A DNA stretch of 56,884 nt from an uncultured Desulfovibrio sp. (GCF_944324525.1 NZ_CALUWS010000013.1:1-56884); one strand, 5' to 3'. Shown: positions 34,061 to 43,763, counted from the first letter of the stretch. Made by a program: numbers and translations. Notes: generated by a model from the sequence alone, not told the origin.

Positions 34061-35035
34061 TCAGACCTCCTTTGGGGTGAGACGGGCGCGCAAGGTGGCA
34101 AAGCACCTGGCGGCAAGGTTGTGGGGACGAAAGGCATCTTCCAGTTCCGGGGCCGGGGGACGCCGGGACGGGGAAAAGTCAAGGCCGCGCAGCAGCATTT
34201 TTCCTTCCGGCGTGCTGCCGATGGACAGGCGCGGCCGGGGCATGCCGCTGTTTCTGGCTTCCAGCGCCGAGCGCCGCGCAAAGGGGTGGACGCCGTCGAG
34301 CAGCTCGGCGATCGTGCAGCAGGCGGAAAAGACGTCGTCGGCAAAGGACGGCGGGCCGCCCTCGAGGCGTTCCGGCGACGCGTGCAGCAGGCTGTAGGTC
34401 GTCAGGCCGAGATGGGAGCGCAGGCTCTGGCTGATGGGGGAGGCGGCGCGCCCCGGCTGGGGGAGGACTTCCGCCGTGTTGAAATCGAACAGGACAAGGC
34501 GGTCGTCCCGTTCCAGCATGAGGTTGGCGGGCTTCACGTCGCCATGCGCTATGCCCAGACCATGCAGCAGGGCCAGCGAGCGGAACAGCTGCCGCGCAAG
34601 GGGGATGGCCGCCGTCCCCAGTCCCGCCGGATGCCGACCCAGCATGTCGTACAGCGTTCGGCCCGACAGGAGCTCCATGCTGAGGCACAGCCGGCCTTTT
34701 TCCTCGTGCAGGTCATGGACGCGCACCACGCCGGGATGCGACACATGGCGGACAACGAAGAACTCCCGGGCCAGAAGGCGGCGCGCCACGGGCGAATGGG
34801 CAAATTCCGCACGCAGGCATTTTACGGCGACCTGCGGAAAGCCGTCGTCGTATTCCAGCCTGAGCAGATCCCTGGCGGCATGGACCTCGCACAGTCCCCC
34901 GACGCCGAGCCGGCGTTCCGGCAGGAAGCGCAGGGAGGCGTGTTCTCCGCTGGCGCGCGCCGTGCGGACGCCGGTTCCGGTCTGTGCCGGTCCCTGATCG
35001 CGCCGTGAGGGAGAGGCTTTTTTTCTGCTGCGCAT
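34061..35035 (-). CDS. Ser/Thr protein kinase of the T6SS (PpkA-like), with unusual motifs
   Basis: 324 aa. Kinase fold with LGVGGLCEV as the Gly loop (43-51), Lys72 in VAVKCL, Glu91 in helix C, catalytic loop HGDVKPAN (164-171; HGD rather than HRD), DFN (184-186) where DFG is standard, and SPERL (220-224) at the end of the activation segment. The Lys, Asp166 and Asn171 needed for catalysis are present. With the PP2C phosphatase at 35273 and the FHA protein at 43760 it matches the threonine-phosphorylation switch known from Pseudomonas H1-T6SS (PpkA-PppA-Fha). Compared with PpkA it is short and lacks membrane and periplasmic sensor parts. The element B copy at 35046-35290 lies upstream, so it may be uncoupled from the main operon. 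Confidence 0.88.
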   Translation of the reverse strand: MRSRKKASPSRRDQGPAQTGTGVRTARASGEHASLRFLPERRLGVGGLCEVHAARDLLRLEYDDGFPQVAVKCLRAEFAHSPVARRLLAREFFVVRHVSHPGVVRVHDLHEEKGRLCLSMELLSGRTLYDMLGRHPAGLGTAAIPLARQLFRSLALLHGLGIAHGDVKPANLMLERDDRLVLFDFNTAEVLPQPGRAASPISQSLRSHLGLTTYSLLHASPERLEGGPPSFADDVFSACCTIAELLDGVHPFARRSALEARNSGMPRPRLSIGSTPEGKMLLRGLDFSPSRRPPAPELEDAFRPHNLAARCFATLRARLTPKEV

Positions 35036-35045
35036 GCCGTTTCCT

Positions 35046-35290
35046 CTTTTACAAACAATTTCAATGAATACTCAAAGCAAAACGTGCATACCCCGCGTGC
35101 CTTTTGGGTGGGCTTGCCTGGTGTTTCCGACTCTTCCCACGATACAAACGCGCTGGGGAAGGGAGGGTGCTTGGGAGGATGGATGACGGGGAACGCCTTT
35201 TTTCGCTTCACTGCAAAAAGGCTGGCCTCCCGCGACGGCAGCGCCCCGACGGGCGGCAGCGGGCCGTGCCCGTTATGTCCAGACAAGGGT
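35046..35290 (-). repeat. Element B copy (inverted, near full length)
   Basis: Plus strand ACAAACAATTTCAATGAATA (35052-35071) is the inverted tail. TCTTCCCACGATACAAACGC then GCTGGGGAAGGGAGG match 19195-19230. GACGGGGAACGCCTTTTTTC...AAAAAGGCTGGCCTCCCGCG matches 19250-19300. The end overlaps the PP2C stop codon by about 18 bp. Confidence 0.65.
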
Positions 35291-36016
35291 GATCAGGGTC
35301 ACGTCATCCGGCGGGGAGCAGGCTGCCAAGCTTTCCCGGATGCGTTCGGCGCAGGCGCGGGCATTGCCCTGGCGCAGCAGCGCGGCGAGCGTCGTTTCGT
35401 CCAGAATGCCGGTCAGCCCGTCGGAACACAGCAGGAGGCGATCGCCGGGACAAAGGGTGAAGCGCACTTCATCTATCCTGGCGGCGGATGCCCCGATGGC
35501 CTGAGTGATGATGTTTCCCCGCACCATGCGGTAGGCCTCCGGGACGGTGAGTTCCCCCTTGTCGATCTTTTCCTGACGCAGCGTATGATCGCGTGTGCAC
35601 TGGTACAAAACGTCGTGGCGCAGCAGATAGCAACGGCTGTCGCCCGACCAGAGGCAGGCGGCCTGTTCTCCGTGCGCGAGCAGGGCGACGATGGTGCTGG
35701 CCGCCGTGCCGGGCCACAGGGCATGCGAAGCGAGCAGGGCATTGGCCTCCTCCAGACAGGCGCGGGCATTGCGGACATGGCTGTCCAGCGAGGCGGCTTC
35801 GGGGATGGTCATGAGTTTTTCCACAAGCAGACGGCTGGCATTGCCGCCGTAGGCGCTGCTGCCCACGCCATCCGCCACGGCCCAGCAACGGCGCTCCGGC
35901 CAGTTGAGGAAGGCGTCTTCATTTTCCGTTCCGCGTCCTCCCTGCCGCGACCATCCCCAGGAATTGAGCAGGGGAGCGGCGCAGGGAGCCGGACGGGATG
36001 CGGGAAAGCTGTTCAT
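35273..36016 (-). CDS. PP2C-type Ser/Thr phosphatase of the T6SS (PppA-like)
   Basis: 247 aa, one PP2C domain: TENEDAFLN (metal Asp), WAVADGVGSSAYG, LWSGDSRCYL, TRDHT, LLLCSDGLTGILD and DDVTLI, the whole ordered set of metal-binding aspartates. It should remove phosphate from the FHA protein or another T6SS target and so turn secretion down. Its start overlaps the stop of the lytic transglycosylase gene (ATGA-type overlap at 36013-36016). Its 3' end lies inside the element B copy. Confidence 0.92.
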   Translation of the reverse strand: MNSFPASRPAPCAAPLLNSWGWSRQGGRGTENEDAFLNWPERRCWAVADGVGSSAYGGNASRLLVEKLMTIPEAASLDSHVRNARACLEEANALLASHALWPGTAASTIVALLAHGEQAACLWSGDSRCYLLRHDVLYQCTRDHTLRQEKIDKGELTVPEAYRMVRGNIITQAIGASAARIDEVRFTLCPGDRLLLCSDGLTGILDETTLAALLRQGNARACAERIRESLAACSPPDDVTLITLVWT

Positions 36017-37065
36017 CGGGATAACCTCCGCATGGCGGGAACCTTTGGGATGGGCACGCCGTCACTGGCGGACGGCCGGACAGGGGAAGAGACCTTCCTT
36101 GGAGGAGGGGCGGCATGCGCCTGCCGGTCTGACCACCGGGGCGACGGGCGCGGCGCGGCCGCATCGGCTCGCGATATATGGCCGCCGGCCAGCATGACGG
36201 AGGCCGCGGCGACGAATTTGGGGACAAAGCACAGGGTCTCCTGTGGCACGATGCCCCGGCCGGCAACGGACAATTCCCCCAGACTGCGTGCCCCGCATTG
36301 GCGCAGAAAGCCGGTCATGGCCCCTTCGCCGCAGTTGTAGGCGGCAAGCGCCAGAGGCCAGTCCCGAAAATGACCATTGAGCCACCGCAGATAGCGGGCC
36401 GCGGCTTCCGTGGCCCGGCGGGGATCGAAACGTTCGTCGCATGACGCATCGACCGTCAGCCCGAAACGGCGGGCCGTGGCCGGCATGAGCTGCCACAGTC
36501 CGGCGGCCCCGGCAGGAGAGACCGCCTGAGGCTCGAAAGCGCTTTCCACGAGGGGCAGGGCGGCCAGTTCCGGCGGCAAGCCCTGCTCCTTCAGGATGGC
36601 GGAGATCATGGGCAGCAGACGGGCCGCTCTGGCCAGCACCCTGCCGGTCACCGTCTTCTGGCTGACGGTGAGACGGTAGACATATTCCCGCATGCGTCCC
36701 TGTTCCGAGGGCGGCAGCCACGCGGCGACGGAAAAGCACGCCGCCGGGGGCGCGCAGGGGGAGACGTCGCCATAGGCGGCAAGCCGGACCTGCTCCTCGC
36801 GGGTGAGCGGCATCCAGAGCGTGGCCACATCGGCCATGCGTTGCGGCGGCCGGATGGTCTGACCGCCGAAAGGTGGAAGATACTCCCGGCGGAGCGTGAC
36901 GGCGCGCGAAGCCGGTATGCCGCGACCTTCCGGCGTCATGCCGGCCGTACAGCCCGCGAGGACCGCAAGCCACAAAAGGCCGCAGAACATACGCAGCGGA
37001 ACGGGAGGCCTGTCCGGAGGGAGGCCGGGCTGCCGCAAACAGACGCGGGACGGGACGAAGGTCAT
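36013..37065 (-). CDS. Lytic transglycosylase lipoprotein (MltD-like) of the T6SS operon
   Basis: 350 aa from 37065 (AAGGA 6 nt upstream). Lipoprotein signal with lipobox LAVLAGC, Cys at about residue 38. SLT domain: LPLVESAFEPQAVSPAGAAGLWQLMPATARRFGL carries the catalytic Glu in VES (cited by key parts), followed by PRRATEAAARYLRWLNGHFRDWPLALAAYNCGEG. It should cut peptidoglycan locally so that the T6SS can cross the wall. The disordered C-terminal tail (RPSPRWSDRQAHAAPPP) is Pro/Arg-rich. It is 198 bp downstream of tssM; the gap holds no gene. Confidence 0.9.
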   Translation of the reverse strand: MTFVPSRVCLRQPGLPPDRPPVPLRMFCGLLWLAVLAGCTAGMTPEGRGIPASRAVTLRREYLPPFGGQTIRPPQRMADVATLWMPLTREEQVRLAAYGDVSPCAPPAACFSVAAWLPPSEQGRMREYVYRLTVSQKTVTGRVLARAARLLPMISAILKEQGLPPELAALPLVESAFEPQAVSPAGAAGLWQLMPATARRFGLTVDASCDERFDPRRATEAAARYLRWLNGHFRDWPLALAAYNCGEGAMTGFLRQCGARSLGELSVAGRGIVPQETLCFVPKFVAAASVMLAGGHISRADAAAPRPSPRWSDRQAHAAPPPRKVSSPVRPSASDGVPIPKVPAMRRLSR

Positions 37066-37263
37066 GTCATTCCTTGCGGCGCGTTTCGCGCAAAGACCGC
37101 CCGGGTTTTCGCGCCGTCGCCGCCGGGCGCGTGCGGGAAGACTTCCGCAAGAGGGGCGGAAGGCTCCCCGCGGCGCGCGAGGCCGCCGGCGGGCGGTCCA
37201 TACAAACCCTGTCATGGCGCGGCGCTCCCGTTGCGGGATATGCGGACGGGGTGGGGCCGGACA

Positions 37264-40200
37264 TCACTGCAGCGAGGCCGGCAGGGTGAAGGAACACACG
37301 GCCGGATCAAAGGGGTTGAGACGGTTTCGGAACTGGATCAGGAACTGGGCCCAGCTGCCGTTTTGCCGTATTTCGATGAGGCAGGTGTTGTTTTCCTGCT
37401 TCTTGATGACGCCTGTCTGCAGGATGCGGAAGATCGCCCAGTTGCCGCGGGCGTCGCCGCGCTTGGCAATGCCGTTGAGATCCGTCATTTCCAGCCATGC
37501 GCGGCTGTGATCGCCGGGCCATGAGAAGTTTTTCCCCTGCACCATGCCGTGCCAGTAGCTCACGGTCTCGTTATCCACGGCGAACGTCACCTGTTTCATG
37601 GCGGCATCGAGCGCGTAGGGCTCCAGCGTGAACGTGATGCCCAGATCCCGGCCGGAGGAGAAGAACGCGCTTTGTACGCGGTTGGCACGGGTAAGCTGGG
37701 TCAGCGCCTGGGGGGAAAGCGGCAGCGTTCGGCCCATGATGCTGCGAAGCGTGCCGTTGCCGTTGACGAAGGGACGCAGATAGGCGTCGTAGAAGCTGTC
37801 CAGCGTGCCGCCGGAGCGGAAGAAGGCGCTGAACGCGTCAAGGCTGACGTCCTTGCCGCTTTTGCCGTCAAAGGGATAATAGGGACTGAGATCGCGTTCA
37901 TAGACCTGGACGACACGCTGCGCGTAGGCCTGGTTGATATGCTCGGCGGCAAGGTAGAGCATGCGTCGCAAAGCGCCGGAGGGGACGCTTTCGTACCAGC
38001 CCCGCACGGGCGAAGGCAGCTTCCCGGCCGCATTTTCCAGTTCCCGCAGGGTCTCATCCTTGCCGTCCGCGATCTCCAGCAGCGCGGCAAAGATGCGCTG
38101 GGCGGGGTCATCGCTGCTGTGCAGCTTCGTCAGGTACGCGCCCACGTCCGTCATGGCGTCGTGCGCGGCCTTGAGCGCCGGGGCGGCGTTGCCGTCGGCA
38201 TCTATGAGGCTGACAAGGGGAAGAAAATACTGGCGCACGGCGCGAGCGTCCTTTTGGGCCTCGTCCCGCGCCTTGGCGCGGGCGGCGGCCAGCTTGTCGG
38301 CGGCGCTCCTGGTAACGGCCTTGCCGGCCTGTGCGCCGAGGACGCTCCCGGCCTTGCGCGAAGCCTTTTTCTGGGCCTGCGCTTCCAGTGCGTCGGCCAC
38401 GGGTTCCGCTTCGGTCTCGGCAAGGATGAGGTCGGTATTGTTGCGCACTTCCCGCAGCACCAGCGTCACCGGGGATATGCCCGAGGTCAGCCGTTCCGCC
38501 GTGCTGGCGGCGGCGGACAGCGTCCGGGGGGAGGGCACGTCGAGTTTGCGCACGGCTTCCGTCCAGTAGCGCGTATAGTCGCGAAAATACATGGCGCGGA
38601 CATCCTTGTAGATGCGGTCCATGTCCAGCGAGCTGAGCGTGAGCGGGCTGGAACCGAAGATCCAGCTGTCGTCGGTCAGGCTGCGGATGATGGCGGGGCA
38701 GCGCTCCACGCAATACTCCTCATAGCCCTTCCGGGTATAGAGATAGGGGATGGGGTGGGTGTCGCCGTCAAAGGGCGACATGTTCTCTCCCAGACTGGCC
38801 CGGAAGGTGAAGGGCGGCTTGCCGCTTTCCTGCGCTTCTTCCTGAAGCTGCTGATAGGCCAGCTCGGCCAGCGGGATCTTCAGCAGGGCCTGGCGCGCCT
38901 TTTCCAGCAAGGATTCATCAGGGGCGACGGGGCGGATGCCGTGGAGCATGGCGTAGTCCATATGACGCGCAAGCTCGCGCTGCGTCGCCGCATCCCCCAT
39001 GAACTGGGCGGACCACTGGCGGCCGAGCCATTCGGACATGAAATCCCGCTTGAGGCGTTTGGGTTCGCAGAGCATGAGGTAGGCGCGCAGGGCCGGTTTC
39101 AGCTCCCCGACGTTGGTCAGCGACTGTTCGATCTTCTGCGCGGCCGTGCGGCGCACCTGCGGGAGCAGGCGATCATTGAGCTCGTCCAGATAGGCCGTCC
39201 GCGCGGCCTGCACCACGGTATCCCCCTGATAGAGGCCGAGGCCGTAGGCAATGTCGGAGTCTTCTTCGGGGGAAAAGACGTGCAGGGTCTTTTCCAGCGT
39301 GTCCAGCTCCGGCAGCACGGCCTTGGCGTCCGACGGCAGGGGGAGGGCGTCGCGCTGCTTGGCGAAGGCCGCATGGATGCCGGCGACGGACTCCACGCCC
39401 ACATAGTTGTTCATGAAGCTGATGCCCAGAAAAGTCGCCAGAAAAAGGAAGAGACCGGCGGCGGCCAGCTGCAGCCCGTGGCGGCGCAAACGGAGGGCCC
39501 AGGGGTGCTCCTTGTCCGCCCCGGCCAGGCGCGCTTCCGGGATCACGCAGTCCTGGAGGAGACGGTGGATGAAGAAGCCCTTGGCGTAATCGCCCTGAGA
39601 GGGCTGGAAGCCGGTCTGGAAAGCCAGTTCGCCGCCGCGTGCGGCGGACTTGAGGACATCCTGCGAGGACAGGGCGCTGGTGAAGAAAAAGCCCCTGAAC
39701 ATGACAGGCCGGTGATAGCGCGAGGGCCCGAAGGCCTCGACGATGAAATCCTCGATGGTGGGGCCAAGCGCGGCCAGCTCCTGCGGGAAGCGGAATATCT
39801 CGCCCCGCGCCGCAAGGTCGCGTTCCTGATGGATCTTGGCGACGATCTGCGCGTTGAGGGTCTGGAGCATCTCCCCCGCTTCTTCGCGCAGCCTGCTCAT
39901 GTCCATGTCGGTCCCGTCGCCCGCGGGACAGCCGAATATCTGTTCGCGCTCCACGCGCGGCAGCTGGGCGAAGAACTGGGCAAAGCCGGGGATGACGTCG
40001 CATTTCGTGAAGACCAGAAAGACGGGGACGTGGGTTTTCAGCGTCTGGAGGGCCTCGCTCAGCCTTTCCCGGATGGTGCGGGCAAGGTGCTCGCGTCGGG
40101 GCGCGTCGTCATCCCGCATGTCGCGCATGCTGACGCATACGATGATGCCGTTGGCCGGACGGGCGGGACGGGACTGGAACAGACGCTTGAGAAGCAGACG

Positions 40201-40809
40201 CCAGAGAGCGTGCGGCCCGCTTTCCCGCTGCGTGTCCGTATAGGCCCCGGGCGTGTCGATGAACACGGCCTGATTGGCGAACATCGTTTCGCAGCGCGTC
40301 GTCGCCTTGAGCTGGTAGAGGTGGCGGTCCGCCTGTTCGTTCAGCGGGAATTGCAGCCCGGAATTGAGCAGGAACGAGGTTTTGCCGCAATTTTCCGGGC
40401 CAATGACCAGAAACCAGGGCAGGGAATAACGGGACCGCTTGCCGCCATAGAAATTCGAGCGCGTGACGATGCGGAGGGCCTGCCGGATCTTGTCCCTGAG
40501 GTAGTCGCGCTCCTCGCGCACCGTGAGGCGCTGCCGCCTCACCTGCTCGGCGGCGGCCGCCTTGTCGGGATCGGCAAGCTCCCGCTTCTTGCGGCGGGAG
40601 GTGGACAGGGCGACGAACAGGCCCCAGAGGAAAACCAGCAGCAGGGTCGCCACCAGCCGGGAGACGAGGCTCTCCAGTATCTTGTGGTCCGCTATGGCCA
40701 CATAGGGCCCGCAGAACCAGACGCACAGGACAAGGCAGAGCGTCACCGCAAGGGCAAGCACCCAGGGAACGGTCAACGCGTTGGCGACGGCCCGGAAAAA
40801 GGCTCTCAT
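37264..40809 (-). CDS. tssM: T6SS membrane complex subunit TssM (IcmF)
   Basis: 1181 aa, the usual TssM size. Two N-terminal membrane helices (12-35 and 48-70), a cytoplasmic GTPase-like domain with Walker A GPENCGKTS (137-145), VFIDTPGAYTDT and FTKCDVI, a third membrane helix near 445-465 (GLFLFLATFLGISF), then a long periplasmic part ending in a β-rich C-terminal domain. It spans the periplasm and joins TssL and TssJ. The intact Walker A predicts nucleotide binding. Overlaps tssL by 4 bp (ATGA). Confidence 0.97.
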   Translation of the reverse strand: MRAFFRAVANALTVPWVLALAVTLCLVLCVWFCGPYVAIADHKILESLVSRLVATLLLVFLWGLFVALSTSRRKKRELADPDKAAAAEQVRRQRLTVREERDYLRDKIRQALRIVTRSNFYGGKRSRYSLPWFLVIGPENCGKTSFLLNSGLQFPLNEQADRHLYQLKATTRCETMFANQAVFIDTPGAYTDTQRESGPHALWRLLLKRLFQSRPARPANGIIVCVSMRDMRDDDAPRREHLARTIRERLSEALQTLKTHVPVFLVFTKCDVIPGFAQFFAQLPRVEREQIFGCPAGDGTDMDMSRLREEAGEMLQTLNAQIVAKIHQERDLAARGEIFRFPQELAALGPTIEDFIVEAFGPSRYHRPVMFRGFFFTSALSSQDVLKSAARGGELAFQTGFQPSQGDYAKGFFIHRLLQDCVIPEARLAGADKEHPWALRLRRHGLQLAAAGLFLFLATFLGISFMNNYVGVESVAGIHAAFAKQRDALPLPSDAKAVLPELDTLEKTLHVFSPEEDSDIAYGLGLYQGDTVVQAARTAYLDELNDRLLPQVRRTAAQKIEQSLTNVGELKPALRAYLMLCEPKRLKRDFMSEWLGRQWSAQFMGDAATQRELARHMDYAMLHGIRPVAPDESLLEKARQALLKIPLAELAYQQLQEEAQESGKPPFTFRASLGENMSPFDGDTHPIPYLYTRKGYEEYCVERCPAIIRSLTDDSWIFGSSPLTLSSLDMDRIYKDVRAMYFRDYTRYWTEAVRKLDVPSPRTLSAAASTAERLTSGISPVTLVLREVRNNTDLILAETEAEPVADALEAQAQKKASRKAGSVLGAQAGKAVTRSAADKLAAARAKARDEAQKDARAVRQYFLPLVSLIDADGNAAPALKAAHDAMTDVGAYLTKLHSSDDPAQRIFAALLEIADGKDETLRELENAAGKLPSPVRGWYESVPSGALRRMLYLAAEHINQAYAQRVVQVYERDLSPYYPFDGKSGKDVSLDAFSAFFRSGGTLDSFYDAYLRPFVNGNGTLRSIMGRTLPLSPQALTQLTRANRVQSAFFSSGRDLGITFTLEPYALDAAMKQVTFAVDNETVSYWHGMVQGKNFSWPGDHSRAWLEMTDLNGIAKRGDARGNWAIFRILQTGVIKKQENNTCLIEIRQNGSWAQFLIQFRNRLNPFDPAVCSFTLPASLQ

Positions 40810-41705
40810 GGCAATACCTCCCGGGGGGAGCCGGAAAGGGCGGACATGCTGTCAAGCAGAGGCAGCGTCTGCCTTTCCAGAATGACGGAAAAACCGGCAA
40901 AGGTGACGCCGATGGCAAAGAGGAAGACGGCAAGCACCAGCCATACCGGGATATAGGCATGGATATGGTGCCGCCCGGCGGGCTGCTCCACCCCCGGGGA
41001 CAGATCTTGCGGCGGTTCGCCGCGCAGGAGGCGGATCTGTTTGTAGACCTTGTCTCGCAAGGCTTCCAGGGCGATGGGGCCGCGTTCGCGGACGCCGAAT
41101 TTCCCTTCAAAACCAAGGCTCAGGAGAAGGTACATGAGTTCCAGGATATACAGATTGCGCGCGGGCTGCTGCATGCAGCGATCCAGGATCTGAAAGAATT
41201 TCTCGCCGCCCCACGTCTCATTGTGGAAGGTGGAAAGCAGGCCATGCCGGCCCCATTCGCCGTTTTCCCCGGACAGCGACGTGGAGACGGCTTCGTCCAC
41301 AGCGGTGCACAGCACATAGCGGGAAGCGATGATCTGCGCCTGCTCTATGTCGGAAGACGCCAGGGCGCGCCCTTCAAAGGCGCGGATCTCCGCTTCCAGC
41401 CCCGCGCGGAGATGTTCGATGTCCTCGTGACCTTCCGGGGAGGAGGGATCCCCGGGGGCATAGGCCGACGGCCGGCGCGTTGCGCGGATGCGCACGATGG
41501 CCAACAGCAGCTCCGAGGCGGCGCTGACCAGCGGATTGAGACCGGCCACGCTGGGGATGACGGAAGTCTGCTGCGCCACATAGGGGATGGCGCTGCGCGT
41601 TTCTTTCATGACCGGCGTCGTTACCCTCCTGAAGGAAGGAGGCAGCTCCGGAGCGGGCTCCCCCTTGTTCAGGAAGACGGTCTGATCGATGTCCGCCTGC
41701 TTCAT
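40806..41705 (-). CDS. tssL: T6SS membrane complex subunit TssL (DotU/IcmH)
   Basis: 299 aa. The DotU cytoplasmic domain (70-235) includes YVLCTAVDEAVSTS, WGRHGLLSTFHNETWGGEKFF and LELMYLLLSLGFEGKF, then a single C-terminal membrane helix (about 259-280, VLAVFLFAIGVTFAGFSVIL). No peptidoglycan-binding OmpA-like extension, so wall anchoring must come from another protein. Ends overlapping tssM and begins 3 bp after tssK. Confidence 0.96.
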   Translation of the reverse strand: MKQADIDQTVFLNKGEPAPELPPSFRRVTTPVMKETRSAIPYVAQQTSVIPSVAGLNPLVSAASELLLAIVRIRATRRPSAYAPGDPSSPEGHEDIEHLRAGLEAEIRAFEGRALASSDIEQAQIIASRYVLCTAVDEAVSTSLSGENGEWGRHGLLSTFHNETWGGEKFFQILDRCMQQPARNLYILELMYLLLSLGFEGKFGVRERGPIALEALRDKVYKQIRLLRGEPPQDLSPGVEQPAGRHHIHAYIPVWLVLAVFLFAIGVTFAGFSVILERQTLPLLDSMSALSGSPREVLP

Positions 41706-41708
41706 GCT

Positions 41709-43040
41709 TTACTCCTTGATGGCCCAGAACTGCAGCTGGAGTCCCGGGAACGTCCCCGAAACATAGAAGGCGAAGCCGCCGGAGAGCTCCATTTGCGCCA
41801 GCTCTTCCGACGTGAACTCCAGATGGAAGTAGCTTTTGCCGGCATGGAAGGGGATCTGGCGCGGCGCAACGGCCAGGGCGGCGATCCGGATGCCCGGGAG
41901 CTGCCGGTTGACGAGGTCGCGGATGTTTTCCACCGTGCCGATCTTCAGCTGGCGCGGCAGCGAGGTGCGCAAGGTCTCCTGGTCCATGTCGGCCGAGGCC
42001 ACAAGGATGAAGCTGGCGGCGGTAAGGAGGTTGCGGTCGTGGATGGGAGAAACGGTGATGCCGTACTTGCGCTGCTGCAGGGGCAGCTCGACCGCGTGCT
42101 GCTCAAGGACCATGCTGAGGGCAAAGCGCGCCAGCTCCATGAGATCGGTGAAGCACTGGTACTGCGCCCGGTGATTGTATCTGGGCAAGTCGCCCGGACG
42201 CTTGCCCGCCTCGACATAGGAGGCAAGCTCGCCCACCAGGGAAAGGAGCTGGAGGTAGCAGTCCTCCGGGGTGACGTTGGGGGTGGTGTCCAGATGCTTG
42301 AAGACCGGTTCGGCCCTGTTCAGACACTGGAGCAGCATGAAATCGGCGATCTCGGCCGTGCCCGTGCTGCCGGCGCTGCTGATGCGGCGGGCGAGCTGGT
42401 CGGCCCGGTGGCTGATGAGGCCGATGAGTTCGCGCAGATAGCCGGAAAGCAGCGGCGACGCCCCCATATGCATGAAGGTCGGGGTAAAATCCTTGTCCGC
42501 CAGGATGGATTTGTCCGGACGGCATTCCACGATATGCAGGATCGGCAGGATGACGTAGCCGTTCTGGCTGACGTCGTCCGCAAACATCAGCTTCAGGTCG
42601 GGTCTGGCGCACTGTATGGCGCGCTCGCGCGTGTCCGCCGCGATGTTGGAACGCACGGTCACCGCATGCGCGACATAGCGGGTCGAAAGTCCTGTATTCT
42701 TTTCCTCCCGGATCTCCGACGATCCCTCCAGGGCGATGGGGAGCGCCAGCACGACCTGGCGGTTCATGACCCCGGGTTCGACGTCGAGCGACAGGCCCTC
42801 CTGACCATGCCCGATTTCGAACAGGCTCCCGTCGGGCAGGATGCCCTGCGCCTTGCTGAGAACCACCTTGCCCAGATTGAGGTACTGCTCGTCGATGACG
42901 AACTCGGTGAAGCCCCAGCCGTAGCGGGGCAGCAGCAGGCCACGCTGCGCCAGCTGGGATTCGGTATACCTGTCCTGCTGCTGGAAATGCACGGGACAAA
43001 GCTGGAGCCCTTCCGTCCAGACGACACGTTCAGTCAACAT
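41709..43040 (-). CDS. tssK: T6SS baseplate-membrane adaptor TssK
   Basis: 443 aa. Starts with VVWTEGLQLCPVHFQQQDRYTE, the conserved N-terminal 'W..G..L.PqHFQ' signature of TssK, then the shoulder and neck region and a C-terminal head that binds TssL/TssM. TssK trimers join the TssFGE wedge to the membrane complex. It starts 9 bp after the tssJ stop and is in line with the other membrane genes. Confidence 0.96.
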   Translation of the reverse strand: MLTERVVWTEGLQLCPVHFQQQDRYTESQLAQRGLLLPRYGWGFTEFVIDEQYLNLGKVVLSKAQGILPDGSLFEIGHGQEGLSLDVEPGVMNRQVVLALPIALEGSSEIREEKNTGLSTRYVAHAVTVRSNIAADTRERAIQCARPDLKLMFADDVSQNGYVILPILHIVECRPDKSILADKDFTPTFMHMGASPLLSGYLRELIGLISHRADQLARRISSAGSTGTAEIADFMLLQCLNRAEPVFKHLDTTPNVTPEDCYLQLLSLVGELASYVEAGKRPGDLPRYNHRAQYQCFTDLMELARFALSMVLEQHAVELPLQQRKYGITVSPIHDRNLLTAASFILVASADMDQETLRTSLPRQLKIGTVENIRDLVNRQLPGIRIAALAVAPRQIPFHAGKSYFHLEFTSEELAQMELSGGFAFYVSGTFPGLQLQFWAIKE

Positions 43041-43049
43041 GGCGCGTCC

Positions 43050-43763
43050 TCACTTATCGCTGATTTGCCGGGATCTGGGCAGCGCATTGCCGGGAGCGGA
43101 CGTTTCCTCCCGCCGGGGCGAAGGCTGCGCCTCCTGTCCGGACTCGGCGGCGGGGGCGGCCGTCGCTTCCTGTCCATCCCCGGCGGGGGCGGGCTTCGCT
43201 TCCGGCCGTTCTTCGCCGCCGGTCTTTCCGGGATGTTCGGCCTTCCCGGGGCGTTCGGCCTTCCCCGTGCGTTCCTGATAGCTGCGGACGCGCTCCTCCG
43301 ACGACCAGTCGGCGTCCGCCTCGATGACCAGCAGGGAGGTGTCGTTGAGCTCGATGCGGATCAGATTGTCCTCCTCCGGCACGACGGGGAGCGCCGCCCG
43401 CCATCTGGCGCGCTCCATCTGCCGGAAACCGGCCAGTATGCCGACATAGCGCGTTTCCGGCATGGGAGAATAGGCGACGGTGCGGGCTTCGCCGGGGACG
43501 AAGGTCAGCTCGTCCGCGGCCACCAGATCGGCCCCCAGCACCTTCATGGGTTCCATGAAAAGCGTCTGGAAGTCTCCCTGCCGGAACGCCAGGTCATTGC
43601 GCATCTCGTATATCTTGACGATGACGGGAGAAGGGCGGCTGGAGCTGTCGGGATTCACGTTGGGCAGACTGGCGACCTCCAGACCGATGCGGGGAGAGGA
43701 GCAGCCGTTCAGCAGCATCAGCGCCGGCAGCGCCAGCAGCATGAAGAGGGTACGGAAGTTCAT
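43050..43763 (-). CDS. tssJ: T6SS outer-membrane lipoprotein TssJ
   Basis: 237 aa. Lipoprotein signal MNFRTLFMLLALPALMLLNG with the lipid Cys at 21, followed by the β-sandwich typical of TssJ: PVIVKIYEMRNDLAFRQGDFQTLF, ADELTFVPGEARTV and RYVGILAGFRQMERARW (key words cited). It sits in the outer membrane and receives the TssM tip. The C-terminal 65 residues are a low-complexity Glu/Pro/Lys/Ala tail not seen in the core family, encoded by repetitive DNA near 43190-43270 (GKAERPGKAEHPGKTG). Its start overlaps the tagH stop. Confidence 0.93.
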   Translation of the reverse strand: MNFRTLFMLLALPALMLLNGCSSPRIGLEVASLPNVNPDSSSRPSPVIVKIYEMRNDLAFRQGDFQTLFMEPMKVLGADLVAADELTFVPGEARTVAYSPMPETRYVGILAGFRQMERARWRAALPVVPEEDNLIRIELNDTSLLVIEADADWSSEERVRSYQERTGKAERPGKAEHPGKTGGEERPEAKPAPAGDGQEATAAPAAESGQEAQPSPRREETSAPGNALPRSRQISDK

